Assembly (NCBI GenBank): GCA_020055645.1
Contig: CM034549.1
Span: 17,753,930-17,817,929, forward strand
Reading direction: 5' to 3'
DNA length: 64,000 nt
DNA from: Tomocerus qinae
Lineage: Eukaryota > Arthropoda > Collembola > Entomobryomorpha > Tomoceridae
Position 1 is the stretch's first letter; each line of letters starts with the position of its first letter. The translations under genes and the position numbers were made by a program. Of the stretch, positions 23,818-36,360 are shown in pieces. Under the pieces are notes generated by a model, which did no database searches, was not told the DNA's origin, and worked only from the letters and a program-made list of their open reading frames with translations.

Positions 23818-24626
23818 TTAAGCACATTTTCCAGTGCTGTTTTGTTAACATGCGGTAAAACAGTTTTTCACATTTTTTACATAGATATGTGGCTTTACGC
23901 AGCACAATTAGCAAGTGTTATTAAAATAGGTATGAGATCTCATTTCTAGTTAAATAAAAGATACATTGTAGTTTTCTCAGGACAAAATCAAACCGGTATG
24001 TGCATAACAAACTAAAAAATGTCACAATTTTTGAAACATTGCCGAAAAGTTAGTTTCATCCTTTTGATATGTATTTTAAACCTGGCAGGGACACAAGGCA
24101 AGCATTTTCATTGCTACTATGAAGTCAACTGTGATTATATAATAATAGCCAGCTTTTCATCAGCGTGCCAAATCATTAAGTGTAATACATACGAGTTTAT
24201 TTATTGGGTTAAAATTTTTTCTCAGGTCTCGCTTAAAATTAATTCATAAAATGTTTCTTTAAGTGTGGTCGTGTCGTGTTCTCGTGTTAGCGTTTTATCA
24301 GTATTCCCAGATTCCAGCGACAGCGACACGGGTAACGGGTACAAGGTACAGTTGCAGCCGGCAGCTAAGCGATAACCTTGTTCTAAGGCGCTACTTATAA
24401 TACAGGATTTTGTCTGAATTTGATTTCAGTTTTTATCTGAAATTTGCATGGGTATCCCATTTTTTGGATTTAACTTACACGATCAGTATTAATCAGTATT
24501 TGTAGTATAATAATAATAATGTACTATTGTTAAGTTAATCCTTAGGCACTACCACTACATAGAAAAGAGGAAGTGCGTTTAGCTAAGTTTATTTAGTTGA
24601 TTTGATGGTGTATTTCCCGAGAAATC
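23818..24626. other. spacer before the sugar transporter
   Basis: No supported gene. One 76-codon open frame at 24019-24249 starts with a convincing signal peptide and is listed separately with low confidence. The region from about 24260 probably contains the promoter and leader of the transporter. Confidence 0.45.
24019..24249 (+). CDS. possible small secreted peptide or orphan first exon
   Basis: This 76-codon frame begins MSQFLKHCRKVSFILLICIL and reaches AGTQGK, which is a textbook signal peptide with a cleavage site near residue 26. The remaining 50 residues are ordinary, with four Cys and no motif. At the likely cleavage site the DNA reads caaggcaagc, which would be a rare GC-type splice donor, so this might be the first exon of a gene whose later exons I could not find. 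It could equally be a chance frame. No downstream AATAAA was tied to it. Confidence 0.25.
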   Translation: MSQFLKHCRKVSFILLICILNLAGTQGKHFHCYYEVNCDYIIIASFSSACQIIKCNTYEFIYWVKIFSQVSLKINS

Positions 24627-26617
24627 ATGACCGAATCCGAAATTGATATTGATATCGAAATCGAAAGCCTCCCATTAGTGGCATTCGCCCCAAAGAAAGG
24701 ACCCCAAATTCTTGCTGCACTTGCTGGTAATTTTTCAAAGCCATTTTATGTATTCATTGGACTTAATATGATAATTCATTTTTTATATTGAATTAGCTAA
24801 CATGGCTGCATTTTGCTTGGGAAATGTTTGTGGATGGGCGTCAACGGCGGTTCCAAGTTTGGTAGACAGTGATACATTCCCTGTAACTGTTGAAGAACAA
24901 TCTTGGATAACAGCTTTACCTTCGGTGAATACGCACATGTCAAATGTTTACTTGTGTTTTGTGTAAATACATGTGATCATGTTAAAACATGCATTAATTT
25001 ATTATACGAGTTTTTATTTCAATTTTGCTTTCGTTTTAGCTAGCATGTATTGGATCTGTATACCCTGCTGGATTCTTAGTGGAAAAATTTGGTCGACAAC
25101 GAATGATAATTTATCTTTGTCTACCATTAGTCATGTCATGGCTTTTAATGACGTATTCAACTAGTGTTGCAATGCTTTGTCTTGGAAGATTCTTAACAGG
25201 TGAAAAATTTATCTTTATATGCTGGAAAGAAACCCTTTTCTTTTAACTCTGGATAGTATCAATCAGCGATGGAATATAGGCATAAATTAAAATACATTAT
25301 ACGTAAAACATACCTTTTGCTAATTAAAATCGAAATGATTGATTTATAGGAATGTGCAATGGTGGAATATGTGTCGCTGCCCCTGTCTACATTGGGGAGA
25401 CTGCAGAGCCAAAAATTCGAGGTTTTCTAGGGTCAGGGTTCCAGCTAATGATAGTGGTAGGCATATTGTTTTCGTATACAATAGGTATGTTTTGCAATTG
25501 GCAGTACCAAAGCTTGATAAGCGCATTTGGACCTTTCGTTTGCCTGCTCGGAATGGTTCTAGTACCTGAATCACCACGTTTTCTTGTCGGCAAAGGCAAA
25601 ATTTCAGAAGCTACGCAAGCTCTTATGTGGCTTAGGGGAGCCACGTCATATGATCAAATTGAAGAAGAAATGGAAGTAGTAAGTGTTAATTTTACTTAAT
25701 GGTTTAATTATACCTGCTTAGTTTTCAAGAATGAATTGTGGAGTATTTTTAGTTTTCATATTTCATGCTCTGGATTCTATTTTGTAGATTCAGCAAACGG
25801 CAGATTTAAATAGTCCCGAAATTACTTACGAAATTCTCTGCAGTTCTGGAATTATGAAGCCTGTTTGCGTTGCTATCGGTCTGATGATGTGCCAACAGTT
25901 TACTGGCATTGATGCAATTTCGAATTACACGGTGTCTATTTTCAGAGAGGCGGGGTCTAATATCGATGCTAATATTTCAACTATCATCATAGGAATTGTT
26001 CAAGTTTTAGCTACCTGTGCAGCTCTTCCTTTAGTGGATAGAGCCGGAAGAAAGATTCTCCTTGTGATAACAAATGTGATAATGGCAATTGCTTTAGGTG
26101 TGCTAGGGTTATTTTTTTATTTAAAAGAAAATCATCCGGTTTCAATCAGTTCTCTGGGTTGGCTACCGTTGGCCAGCTTAATCGTTTACATAGCTGCTTT
26201 CTCCATGGGCATCGGTCCCATTTCTTGGACAATGATAGGAGAACTCTTGCCAAGTTCTGTAGTTGGTAAGTTGGTAAATAAAATATTATTAATATTTATA
26301 AAATGGTAATGCTTAATTAAAAGTTGTTTTCTTTTAACTAAATGTATATTTTAGGCATGGCTTCTGCTGCTGCAACCTCAGTGGCTTGGACAATGTCATT
26401 CATGTTTCTTAGATTTTTTGAAGACATATCTCAAGCGTTTGGAAATGCTGGATCATTTTGGTTTTTTGCTAATGCAACGGTGCTGTCAATTATATTTGTA
26501 TGTATCTGTGTACCTGAAACTAAAGGAAAGTCTTTAGAAGAGATTCAAGAGTATTTCAATCACAATCAAAGAAACCCTGTGACTGTTTTGGTTATTCCAA
26601 AGCCAAAAACTCCGTAA
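24627..26617 (+). CDS. facilitated trehalose/sugar transporter, Tret1/GLUT-like MFS (6 exons, 485 aa)
   Basis: Exons are 24627-24726, 24797-24924, 25040-25199, 25350-25678, 25788-26265 and 26355-26617. It is a 12-helix major-facilitator sugar porter for uptake or export of trehalose or glucose across the plasma membrane. Visible family signatures are GFLVEKFGRQR after helix 2, GRFLTGMCNG, PVYIGETAEPKIRG before helix 5, PESPRFLVGKGK after helix 6, QQFTGIDAISNYTVSIF in helix 7, VDRAGRKILL after helix 8, GPISWTMIGELLPSSV in helix 10 and PETKGKSLEEI after helix 12. The N-terminus is short, acidic and cytoplasmic (repeated Ile-Asp and Ile-Glu). Length matches the insect Tret1-like group. The substrate cannot be fixed from sequence. 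AATAAA is at 26807-26812. Confidence 0.93.
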
Positions 26618-28053
26618 TATTTAAAAGTAAGATGTGATAATTTTTAATTAGCGACAATTTCGGTGCAAAATGAAGTATTTTTCCAATGGAATACTTTCAA
26701 TTTATATTTTGTACAAAAACATTCCAATACTGAATCAAAAAACTTAATTTATACATTCTGTGATTCATGGTTTAAGTATTTATTGTGTAGACTTGTAGAA
26801 TAATGCAATAAAACCATTTTATGGGCATATACATATAATTAGCATTGTTCAATTTGTGTAGGTTAAACAAGTTATAAACAAAGTTTTAATCTAGATCATT
26901 TTAGTCACATGCAAACATATGTAGATACATATAAGCTGTTCTAGATATGCAGACACGCAGGCTTATTTGGAAAAGGAGTTCTTTGATTCCCGCACACTGC
27001 AGTATGATTCTGTTGTGAGTCCAAATGGTCTGCATAATATGGGCAATCCTCCACCACTACTAGTGCAGTGACTTTAGGGCGCTAGAGATCGTCTCTCTCA
27101 CTCAGTCAGTTTCTCTGCTGTGTCTAATTATCATCTTTTTCTATTGCATTCATATCACACTTGAAAAGAGTATCTGCTGCAAGTAGCGTAGCGTAACATA
27201 ATAACAACAGATACCACAAACTGAGTTTGAGTTTGACTGCTGCAATAATATATTAATGTATAGATAGGCTCTTTTTAAACTATATTCTCAAAAAGTTTTT
27301 GTAGCGTAGTGTGCTTAAGCATTAGTGTCTTATAAAGATATAGAAAAAATGTCTATATAGTGTGTACAAAGGAGCGAGCAAAGAAGAGAACATTTCTTGG
27401 TATACACACGCACTCCCGTAGAAAATATTATACTTTAGCAAACCAACCACACACTCACTTACACTACTATTATAAGTTAAACATTAAGTAAATACGCACG
27501 TTCACTTTTCTTTTTTCACTTTCAAATCAATTGAAAATCTTAGACTTGGATTCGTCTGTCGTCTTGTTCATATCATATAACTTTTTTCATCTACGTTGCT
27601 TTACCTTCCAATTTACACATCATTTGTTTTTAACTTTTGTGCATTGTTACCAGCAATTAGTCCGAAACAAACCCCTTTAGCTTAACATTTACAATTGGCA
27701 ATTATTCAAGAATTTTTTATATATTTTTAGTCCTTTTCTGACCTATTGACACGGTATTTTATATAAAAAACATCCTTTCTTTGTTTAGAGTGATTAAAAC
27801 GTAGTTACAAGAAGGTCTACCCTTTAAACACTTATTTTCCTTTCCAAGATACAATTCAAGTGTACCTGTGGTTTTGTAGTGCTTGTGAATGGATTTTGAT
27901 TTGTTTACAAAGTGACGGAAGGGTTTAGAATCATGTGAAGACAAATATTTTCTTTTTAGTCTGTTATGTGATTTTCTACGGTTATGTCATGAATATTGCT
28001 ACCTGAAAAGTTAACTGATTTTGATTATTACTAGGAAAAGAAATTTTGGAAAT
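26618..28053. other. transporter 3' end and Hippo upstream region
   Basis: Includes the transporter polyadenylation signal at 26807-26812. The rest, up to the Hippo start codon, is likely promoter and 5' leader of Hippo. No TATA box, repeat or other gene was recognised. Confidence 0.5.
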
Positions 28054-31000
28054 ATGGAGCCTACATCTCCAACAAATAAAAGGTTCGTTCTTTACAGATC
28101 CTTATAATAATATACAAAAATTATTAATATTTGGAAGTCCTGACAGAATTGTTTTTGTATTGATTTTTTAAGGCAAGTTCTTAGATCATTCAGATATATT
28201 AATTTCTGAATTTGTATTTTCAGTGAGCTCAAGAAACTCTCTGAGGAGAGTTTGACGAGACAGCCTGAAGAAGTTTTCGACATAATTTGTAAACTTGGAG
28301 AAGGTTCATATGGTAGCGTTTTCAAGGCTTTGCACAAAGAATCAGGGCAAGTTTTGGCCATTAAGCAAGTTCCAGTTGATACAGACTTACAAGAAATCAT
28401 TAAAGAAATTTCTATAATGCAGCAATGCGACAGTCCATACGTTGTTAAATACTATGGAAGCTATTTCAAAAATACCGACTTATGGGTAAGTTGATTATAA
28501 ATTCTTATGCTCAATTAACAATGCACAATTTTTATGATCGTACATATAGGCTGTGAGGGTTGGACCCCATGCTGTGTGCGTATCTTATTGTTAGTTTGAT
28601 TAGAGAATGATATAGAAATGCCGACTTTACTGTTTCATATATCAAAGCAATTACTAACTAAACATAGTTTTATGATAAGGATATAAAAGGTACTCTTCAA
28701 ATGCCTTAATAGTATTAGGTATTCGTTTGTTAATTGTTTTGGTCATTTATGAGGTTTAATGTGATTTATTTAGTATATATTCAGCTTGAAATGTAGTGCC
28801 AAGTATTTCATATAAAGTATATACTACATATATGAACATATAGTGAAGGAATTTGAAAATGATTGCATTGTGACTGCACTATAAAAATTGTAAATAACTT
28901 TCTTATTTTTTCAACAATCCTCATCGGTATTTAATAGATTGGTTGAGAATGTTGAGATATATATTTTATAGTTTATAGTTACACACAAAGTTGTATATTG
29001 TTGTAATCACATCAGGGAATGATTCAAACTAAGCACATGAATGAGCATATCTTATTTTCTCGAGAAAGAAATGAAGATGATGAATGTAGTACATGCTTCA
29101 TACACGCTAATGATACCTAAATACATATTATTAGCTACTTAGATTTACCTTGCTCTAATCGAACGTTCTACGTTCTACACATCTCCATATACTCTTTGTA
29201 CCTTAAGGTCATTTTTATTTATTACATACACTCTGACGTCAATACTCAAGATGGTGTATAAGTAAACACTACGTTTATCGTGAATCATATAGAAGCACAT
29301 AATATATTGCATGTTAAAGAATGCTGTTAATAAATCCCTTTTGTTCATATGCTAAGCTAAGATGCTCAAATGGATTCAATCTTACAGTATAGCACAGATA
29401 GATTGCACAGGCCTAAGATTTTGTTTCGCATGACGAGAGATCAGTTATGCTTGTCAGATTCTCAGATTGAGATGGGGAAGGATATGAATGAAGTGCCTTT
29501 ATGATGTTTATGATTGACTGCATTGTAATTGAATGTACAGATTGTGATGGAATTCTGTGGTGCGGGATCTGTTTCGGATATAATGCGGTTACGAAAGAAG
29601 ACATTAACAGAAGATGAAATTGCAACGGTTTTAACAGATACGTTAAAAGGACTGGAGTATCTTCATGCTCGGAAGAAAATCCACAGAGACATCAAAGCCG
29701 GAAATATCCTTTTAAACAGTGAAGGACATGCCAAACTCGCAGACTTTGGAGTTGCTGGTCAACTAACTGTAAGGGTTACTCAAATATTTAGAGAAATTTC
29801 GCTATTCTGCTCACTCAGGTCGGAAATGGTGGTTGATTCAGTTGTCAGATCAATACTTTGATAGAGTGAGTAGTATATAAATCTATTTTGGAAGTATATA
29901 TATTAAAATTAGGTACCGGAAAAGGATGGTAGCCTACATTAGGGAACTGGAATGGTAAATGCAAATCGTTCAAAGTCAAATTATTCTTTGATGTGCTCCG
30001 AAAGCCATTGATGTGTAATGTCGTAATAAAAATTCTGTGGAGAGAAGCCCTTAGTGAGCAGAGTAGTAGTAGGAAAGAAGGAAATGAAGTCCTTTGTGGC
30101 CAGGCAAATGTGTCTGTGAACATAACACTGAGTGAATTATTAATGTGATGTGGTTTTGATGTTAACCGAACTTGTAGGATACAATGGCAAAACGGAACAC
30201 AGTTATTGGAACGCCTTTTTGGATGGCACCCGAAGTAATTCAAGAAATAGGTTACGATTGTGTAGCAGATATTTGGAGCTTAGGAATCACCGCTCTTGAA
30301 ATGGGAGAGGGAAGACCGCCCTATGGAGATATTCATCCGATGCGAGTAATATTTATGATACCTTCCAAACCACCACCATCCTTTAGGAATATTGATCAAT
30401 GGTCTCCTGAGTTTATTGATTTTGTATCAAGATGTCTAGTTAAGGTAAAACCAATGTAAATTCTTAAGTGCTATTACCTATAATAGAGTTATCAACATTT
30501 TATGCATGATTGATTTAATGGAGAACTAAATTAAGTATCATGAATCATGACTATCAAGATAAATTGGAAAGGGTACTTTATTCTTTATGATAAGTGACCA
30601 TGTTCTATTCTTTATGATCTTTATTAAGTGATTGTAATTTGTTATTATCGCTTCTATCTAATGAATTGCTACTTTCTTTGTGATGAACAGAATCCAGATA
30701 ATAGAGCTACGGCTGCGGAGCTCTTGAATCATGATTTTATCAAAGAATTTTCTAAACCTGCGTCTATTTTATTGGGGATGATTAACGAAGCTAGAGAGAT
30801 AAGAGAAAATCTACAAAATGGAATATATCCTACTAAAGTGCCCGCTTCTTCAGACAGCAATAATTTCCAGGTTAATTTTATTCCAATTTCTTAGTCAGTT
30901 GATTGAGAGTGTATTGTAAAACTCAATGTTTAAAGTCCGTGTTGAATGTTGACACTGCTGGCTACTTACTGATGTAATCACACGCACTATTTTTGTTCAA

Positions 31001-33867
31001 TAGGTTAGGTATATGATTTTAACTGTATATGTTGGTTGGTTGTTGGTATATACTAGATATTAACTAGAGTACCCCCTTTTAATTTCAATTGATCTGATTT
31101 GGTTTTTTGAAAATTGTAACGTTATTTTTCTTTTGCAAGTTGTTGCTTTGGAATGGAAGCTTTGTGGAAAACTATTGTAGCAACAAAATGCTAACCAAGC
31201 ATGAGCTTATTGTAATTTTGACCGTATTATATTTTAAAATTATTTTCTTGTCTTGTTCCAATTATAGCAAAGACCGATTTTTGGCTTTCTTGAAAATCTG
31301 GTATCTAAAGTCCAACATTTTTTCTGGGTAGATACTAATACTACCTAATAAACATATACCAAACCTATTAAACAAAAATTAATCCTTTGATGTGCGCTTA
31401 GAGTAGAGATATTTAAGCATTTTATTCTTTAATGATAAGGACTCAAACGACAAAACGATGAAATCGGTGGACGATAGAACTCTTATACCAGGAATGTTAG
31501 ATGATGAAAACGGTGATAATGATGGGACAATGATTGCTCATTCGATGCATGGCACTCTTGTCCCAGACTATGACAACCCTATTGAACTTGAATCCAATTT
31601 GGGAACGATGGTCATTAATTCAGATGGTGAAGATGAGGATTCTACTATGAAAAGTAAGGGACATGTCAAATTCTTTTTAAAATCCTGGGGAAAATAATGG
31701 CCAAGCAATTAAACAATTTATTTGTCCACAGGGCACGATACAGCTGAAATGGATCTAAGCAAAAAATCTTACCGCCCATTGTTTTTGGATCATTTTGACA
31801 AAAAGGATTCTTCATCAGGAAATAACGGCAGTACAAATCCCAACGAGTCAGCCAACGGTAATCAAAGTCAAAGTCCAAACACAAACCCTGCCTTGGTCTC
31901 AAACTACACCAGTACGTATTTTATGTTTATTTTACAAAATCCTTGTTTGATTCTTCATATTTCATTTTTTCTGACCTCAACAAAAATCCCCTGAAAGTAA
32001 GAACGCTGATTTCTCTATTAACACATTTAACACAACTGACTTAATTTTCACCTTTTTGCATTGCTTTTGGTTTGCATGGGATTTTCCCTTGGGGCTTTCT
32101 TGAAATATGTTAATTATGTTGCTTATTTATATTACAAGTTAAACTACTTATTATTTAAATTGGTTTTTGTTACGGGTTTTCATTGTCTTTATTTAACCTT
32201 TTAACCCTTTTTGTTGAATAATTATTGGTGTGGTGTTGGTGTCAAAGACTAAGGTGACGGGTGACATGCTTTTGGAATTTGGGATGTACGCTATGTGGTA
32301 TGTTGTACAGTGTGGTTAACAATAATATAAAATTTTATTAATATTTATGGTTTAATTAAGGACAATCATTCACAAAATTTCTTTTTCACAGTATTTTCTT
32401 CCACGTTGTAATGCAACATTTAACGGTAGCATTTTGTGTAATTTTTGATGCATTGGAATTTCTACAGTAAGCGGTCTGCATGCCAAATCTCACAATTTTC
32501 CTCGGAAAACTTTCAGTGTGGAATTAATTTCAAAGGAAATGGGTTTCTTTTGAAACGGGAGTCACACACATCCTTGTGACAAATTGTAGCATTGTTCTGT
32601 TTTTTGTGACTTCTTAGTTTGGGAGTATCCTTTTCTGGTAACCTGTTGGATAATTGAGTTCGGAATTCAATTGTTTAAAAGCAGCCTGAGGAAAATTGTG
32701 GGGGGTCGGTCTGCTGAAGAGTCGTCTAACTCTAACTGCACTTGTCAGTGTCATTCTATTAATCAAAGAAGTTCTGGATACGAACCTCAGTCTGAAAACC
32801 GTAATCGTTTGTGTACATTAATTTCTATTTGTTTCTCTTTGTCCAGCATGACAGACATTGCGAAAGTAATTTCAATTGTGACTAATTACTAATCAGATAA
32901 TAATAATATCTGAAAAATGACTAACATTTATCTATCTAACCGTTCTGAATTACTATTCTAATTGTGTGTTTCCGAATTTGACAATTTGAATTGGTTTAAA
33001 TGCATTATAAGACTAATAACATTATAATAATCGAGTTATTCATGGATTGTGTTTCTTTAAATGAAGTGAGTAACTGCCGAGAAACTTAATATTATTACCA
33101 GAAGTCGAGATTTTGTGAGTCTTTAACTAATTATGGGAATCTGTGTTTAGTTGACATTAATCTAGTAACTGCAAAGTCGTAATAAAGCGTTGTTTTTGTA
33201 GAGAGTCTCGTACTCTGTAATATGTAATCGTAATTTGCTGTGTAGTGGATTTAGTGTATAATTGTGCTTGTGTGTGTAGATGTACCTCGGAACTCGACTT
33301 TGCCTCCCGTACATTTACCTCCTGCTTTCAATCAACCTCATGTACTTTATAACGACACAAAACAAATGACAGCAGAGGAACAGAAGGAGTTTGCTCAAAG
33401 GCTTCAGAGACAGTTAAGTCAAATCAGTGGCATGTGTGGGGCTTCATCTGCTATTTTGGGTTATCGAGGCGGCGGACCACAGTACAATAACGGACAACCT
33501 GGTGCTCAGGCGTATCCTCAAGTAGAGTTACGACGGCCCGAAGTCAATTTGGAAGCTGCCTTTAATGCCAAATATAGTAAAACGTTTATTGATAATATGG
33601 ACTTTGAATTTGTAAGTTTTCCTAAATATCCATTTAAAATGTCTTAACTTTGTTTATTTAGCATTTGTAATACAATTAGAGATTCTAATGTCATTTCTTT
33701 TCTTACAGTTAAAGTTTCTCAGCTTTGATGACCTACAGAAGAAAATTACCAACCTGGATAGTGAGATGGAAAGGGAAATTGATGCGTTGAAGGAAAGATA
33801 CCAAGCCAAAAGGCAGCCTATTATGGATGCCATGGATAGCAAACGAAAGAGACAGCAGAACTTTTAG
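28054..33867 (+). CDS. hpo: Hippo serine/threonine kinase (MST1/2 orthologue; 9 exons, 616 aa)
   Basis: Exons are 28054-28082, 28224-28485, 29541-29768, 30178-30444, 30691-30870, 31440-31653, 31732-31911, 33280-33611 and 33709-33867. Hippo is the upstream kinase of the growth-control pathway, phosphorylating Warts and Mats with Salvador. The kinase domain spans about 28-280: glycine loop LGEGSYGSV, Lys57, Glu71, HRDIKAGN (Asp147), DFG at 165-167, and activation-loop Thr181 in [14 protein letters not shown]. The acidic linker (about 323-565) has three Thr-Met motifs (DGTMIAH, LGTMVIN, DSTMK), the type that, once phosphorylated, recruits SLMAP/STRIPAK and Mob1 (known for MST1/2). The C-terminus is a SARAH domain, from [19 protein letters not shown] to [19 protein letters not shown], for dimerisation and Salvador binding. 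One exon break falls inside the SARAH domain. The open frame is complete, with no damaged catalytic residue. Single-orthologue status is inferred. Confidence 0.95.
31912..33279 (+). other. long intron in the Hippo linker with an extra open frame
   Basis: At 1368 bp this is the longest intron of the gene and sits in the disordered linker. It holds a 77-codon open frame (about 32659-32889) containing a polar, Ser- and Cys-rich stretch ([11 protein letters not shown]). Its ends do not match the splice phase needed for a simple cassette exon, so it is not added to the model. Confidence 0.4.
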
Positions 33868-36360
33868 AATTCGAATATAATCTACTTATATGTTTTAGAA
33901 AATTAACATTTTTATCAATAATTAGTAAAATACATTAGAATTAGTTGTAATTGAAAACAGTACAGCAGAAGCAGTACTGAACTGATAGTCAACCGTTAGT
34001 TCCCATATCTGAAGTTATTTAAGTTAATCGTGAGTTCGTAACTAACGTCAATATAACTTCAAATGAAATTTTTAATCTAGTATTAGCAGTTGCGGATTTG
34101 ATTAAAAGAAAATGTTAATTGTAAGTAATATGTAAGCTCGTATTATTATAATCAAACCCGGTCAACTTGTGTACTTTTGAATGTGTCTCTCTCTCCCTTC
34201 TTCGAAATAACCATGAATATTTACATTATCTGTCTCTAATTCCAAACCATTATTTACCTTACTTACCTTTACTTTTTATTAGTTGCTTTATCCCAAGAAT
34301 TATATTGTAATAATCTTTGTAATTATCGTATTATAATTTTCTAGGTGTGTCAAAAATGTTTCATAACAAACTCAAGGATTTTGAATTTTATGAGAAGGAC
34401 TGATGGATAGAATTAATCTAGATATTTAGGAAGACATTTACAAAAACTGCAATTCAATGCAATACATACAGTTACAGCAAAAAGCAAACATACTCCATTA
34501 CGAATACTTACTAACAATAGAACTAAATTCTCAAATAACAAAGTATCCCAACATCTGCCTGTCAGAATTATCTTATCCTGGTAAAACGTTACAATTACAA
34601 ATGAAACTAGTTAAATCCATAATCTAACTACATATAGATATTAGTATTCCATAGACTTTAGTATTAGTACTCCATCTAGAACTGCCACACTCTCTAGCAC
34701 TACCTACTTTTCTTCAGATTCAAAATTCCTGTGACTGGAAAAATTGGTTTGAAGACAAGGACAGAAAAGACTTGAATGAAACTTTGCCTTCAAACACATC
34801 CATTAATGCAATGGAGAAATAGACGTCTGTTTAACTCAAGATGAAAAAGTAATTCACGAAAATCTACGAAAGCGAATTGTACATAAGTAATTCATACCTA
34901 ATACTACATGTAGAACTTAGTAACAAGTACGAGAATTAATACAATTACAGATAGTACCTATACTTGCACAGACAAATAATTCAAATGACTAGATACAAAA
35001 AATACAAAACCCTCTCATTATCAGGAATGTAAAACTGACTATGTTGTTTTGTGCAGGAATCCTATCAAAATGTAACGTTTCCTAACAGACCTCAAAAACA
35101 GTATAATTATGTTCATCTTCCACAAATTAATACGTATTATTGTATACCGTCAACCTGTATTAACCTGTAATTGATAACTAACATTCAATAATCCATCTTA
35201 GTTTGGGATTACATATTTTAAAGCATCTGTGGTAAACTAACATTTTAAACTTGGATTAAACGGTAAATACGTAATTACTATTTCAAGAAACTAATAATTC
35301 CATTACATTGTGACAGAAATCCAATAACAAATACTGTTAGTTTAGTTTTAACAAACTGTACATAATTGCAGACGTGTTAACAAGCGTGGCTAAGAAAACA
35401 GGCGAAAACGATAGATAATACAGATAGTTAAGCATGGTTTTCTCATGAGTCAGAGTTTTAATTTTTCAATTGAAAGAAATAAAAAGCAGATTAGTATTTT
35501 TAGGCTTTGCCCTAACATTTTCCACTTTATAACTAGAACCACCACACACCATGCCAATTTGTAATCAAATAATGTTCATTTTAACAATATTTTAACACTG
35601 ACTGCATAGACAACTGTTAACCTGCACCATCGAACTTTGACCTTATTGTATGTGACACGAATTTATGTGTGTATAAATTACCGGATTCGTTTTAAGTACC
35701 TATTAGTGGGTTTGGTTGAAGAAATTGTTACCACTTACCACTAAGAATTAATTTGTTATCAATTATCATACACTTTCATTAACTGTGTGTATAAAAATAT
35801 TTCAACTCTTATAAAATCTGTCTCCTTACGATAAGTATGGATTAATATATTTGCCATGATTTTTGTTCGCACACAATATTTAGGTATGTGGATATAGAAG
35901 TACTGTATGGCTAAGCTAATCTTTGTCTTCAATATTTACGAGGGTGCGCTATGTGTTTGTTTGTTAGCTATAAGTATGAAGTAGCTTATTATTAGCGTTA
36001 CTGAAAATGTGTTGTGATTAGTGCCATCATTGTTACGATATTACATTTAATTCGCTACCTTTGTATTACTAATGAATAATGAACGTCATAAATCTTTGTT
36101 AACAATGTACGTTAACACTAAAGTTTACTATTTACTAAAAGTCGAAAAACGCCAAGTAACTAGACTAGCAGTTTCAGTCAATAGGATGTGTAAAACAGTT
36201 TAAATCTTTTCATGTGGCATAATTAAATGTAGATGATGCGCTATTAAGAGTTAAGAATTTCGAGTAGCATACAATGTACAATGTACATAAAGTAGAATGT
36301 TACGTGACATCCTTGTGCTTCTAGTATCTCTGTAGTATTACTTGTAAAATAAAGTATAAA
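33868..36360 (+). other. possible long 3' untranslated region of Hippo, or spacer
   Basis: The first AATAAA I found downstream of the Hippo stop is at 36348-36353, which would give a 2.5-kb 3' untranslated region. Earlier non-canonical signals are possible. No open frame or repeat of note lies between. Confidence 0.3.

Noticed and set aside
29845..30243. 132-codon minus-strand frame
   Set aside because: Runs through a Hippo intron and into the activation-loop exon in antisense; no motif or splice support.
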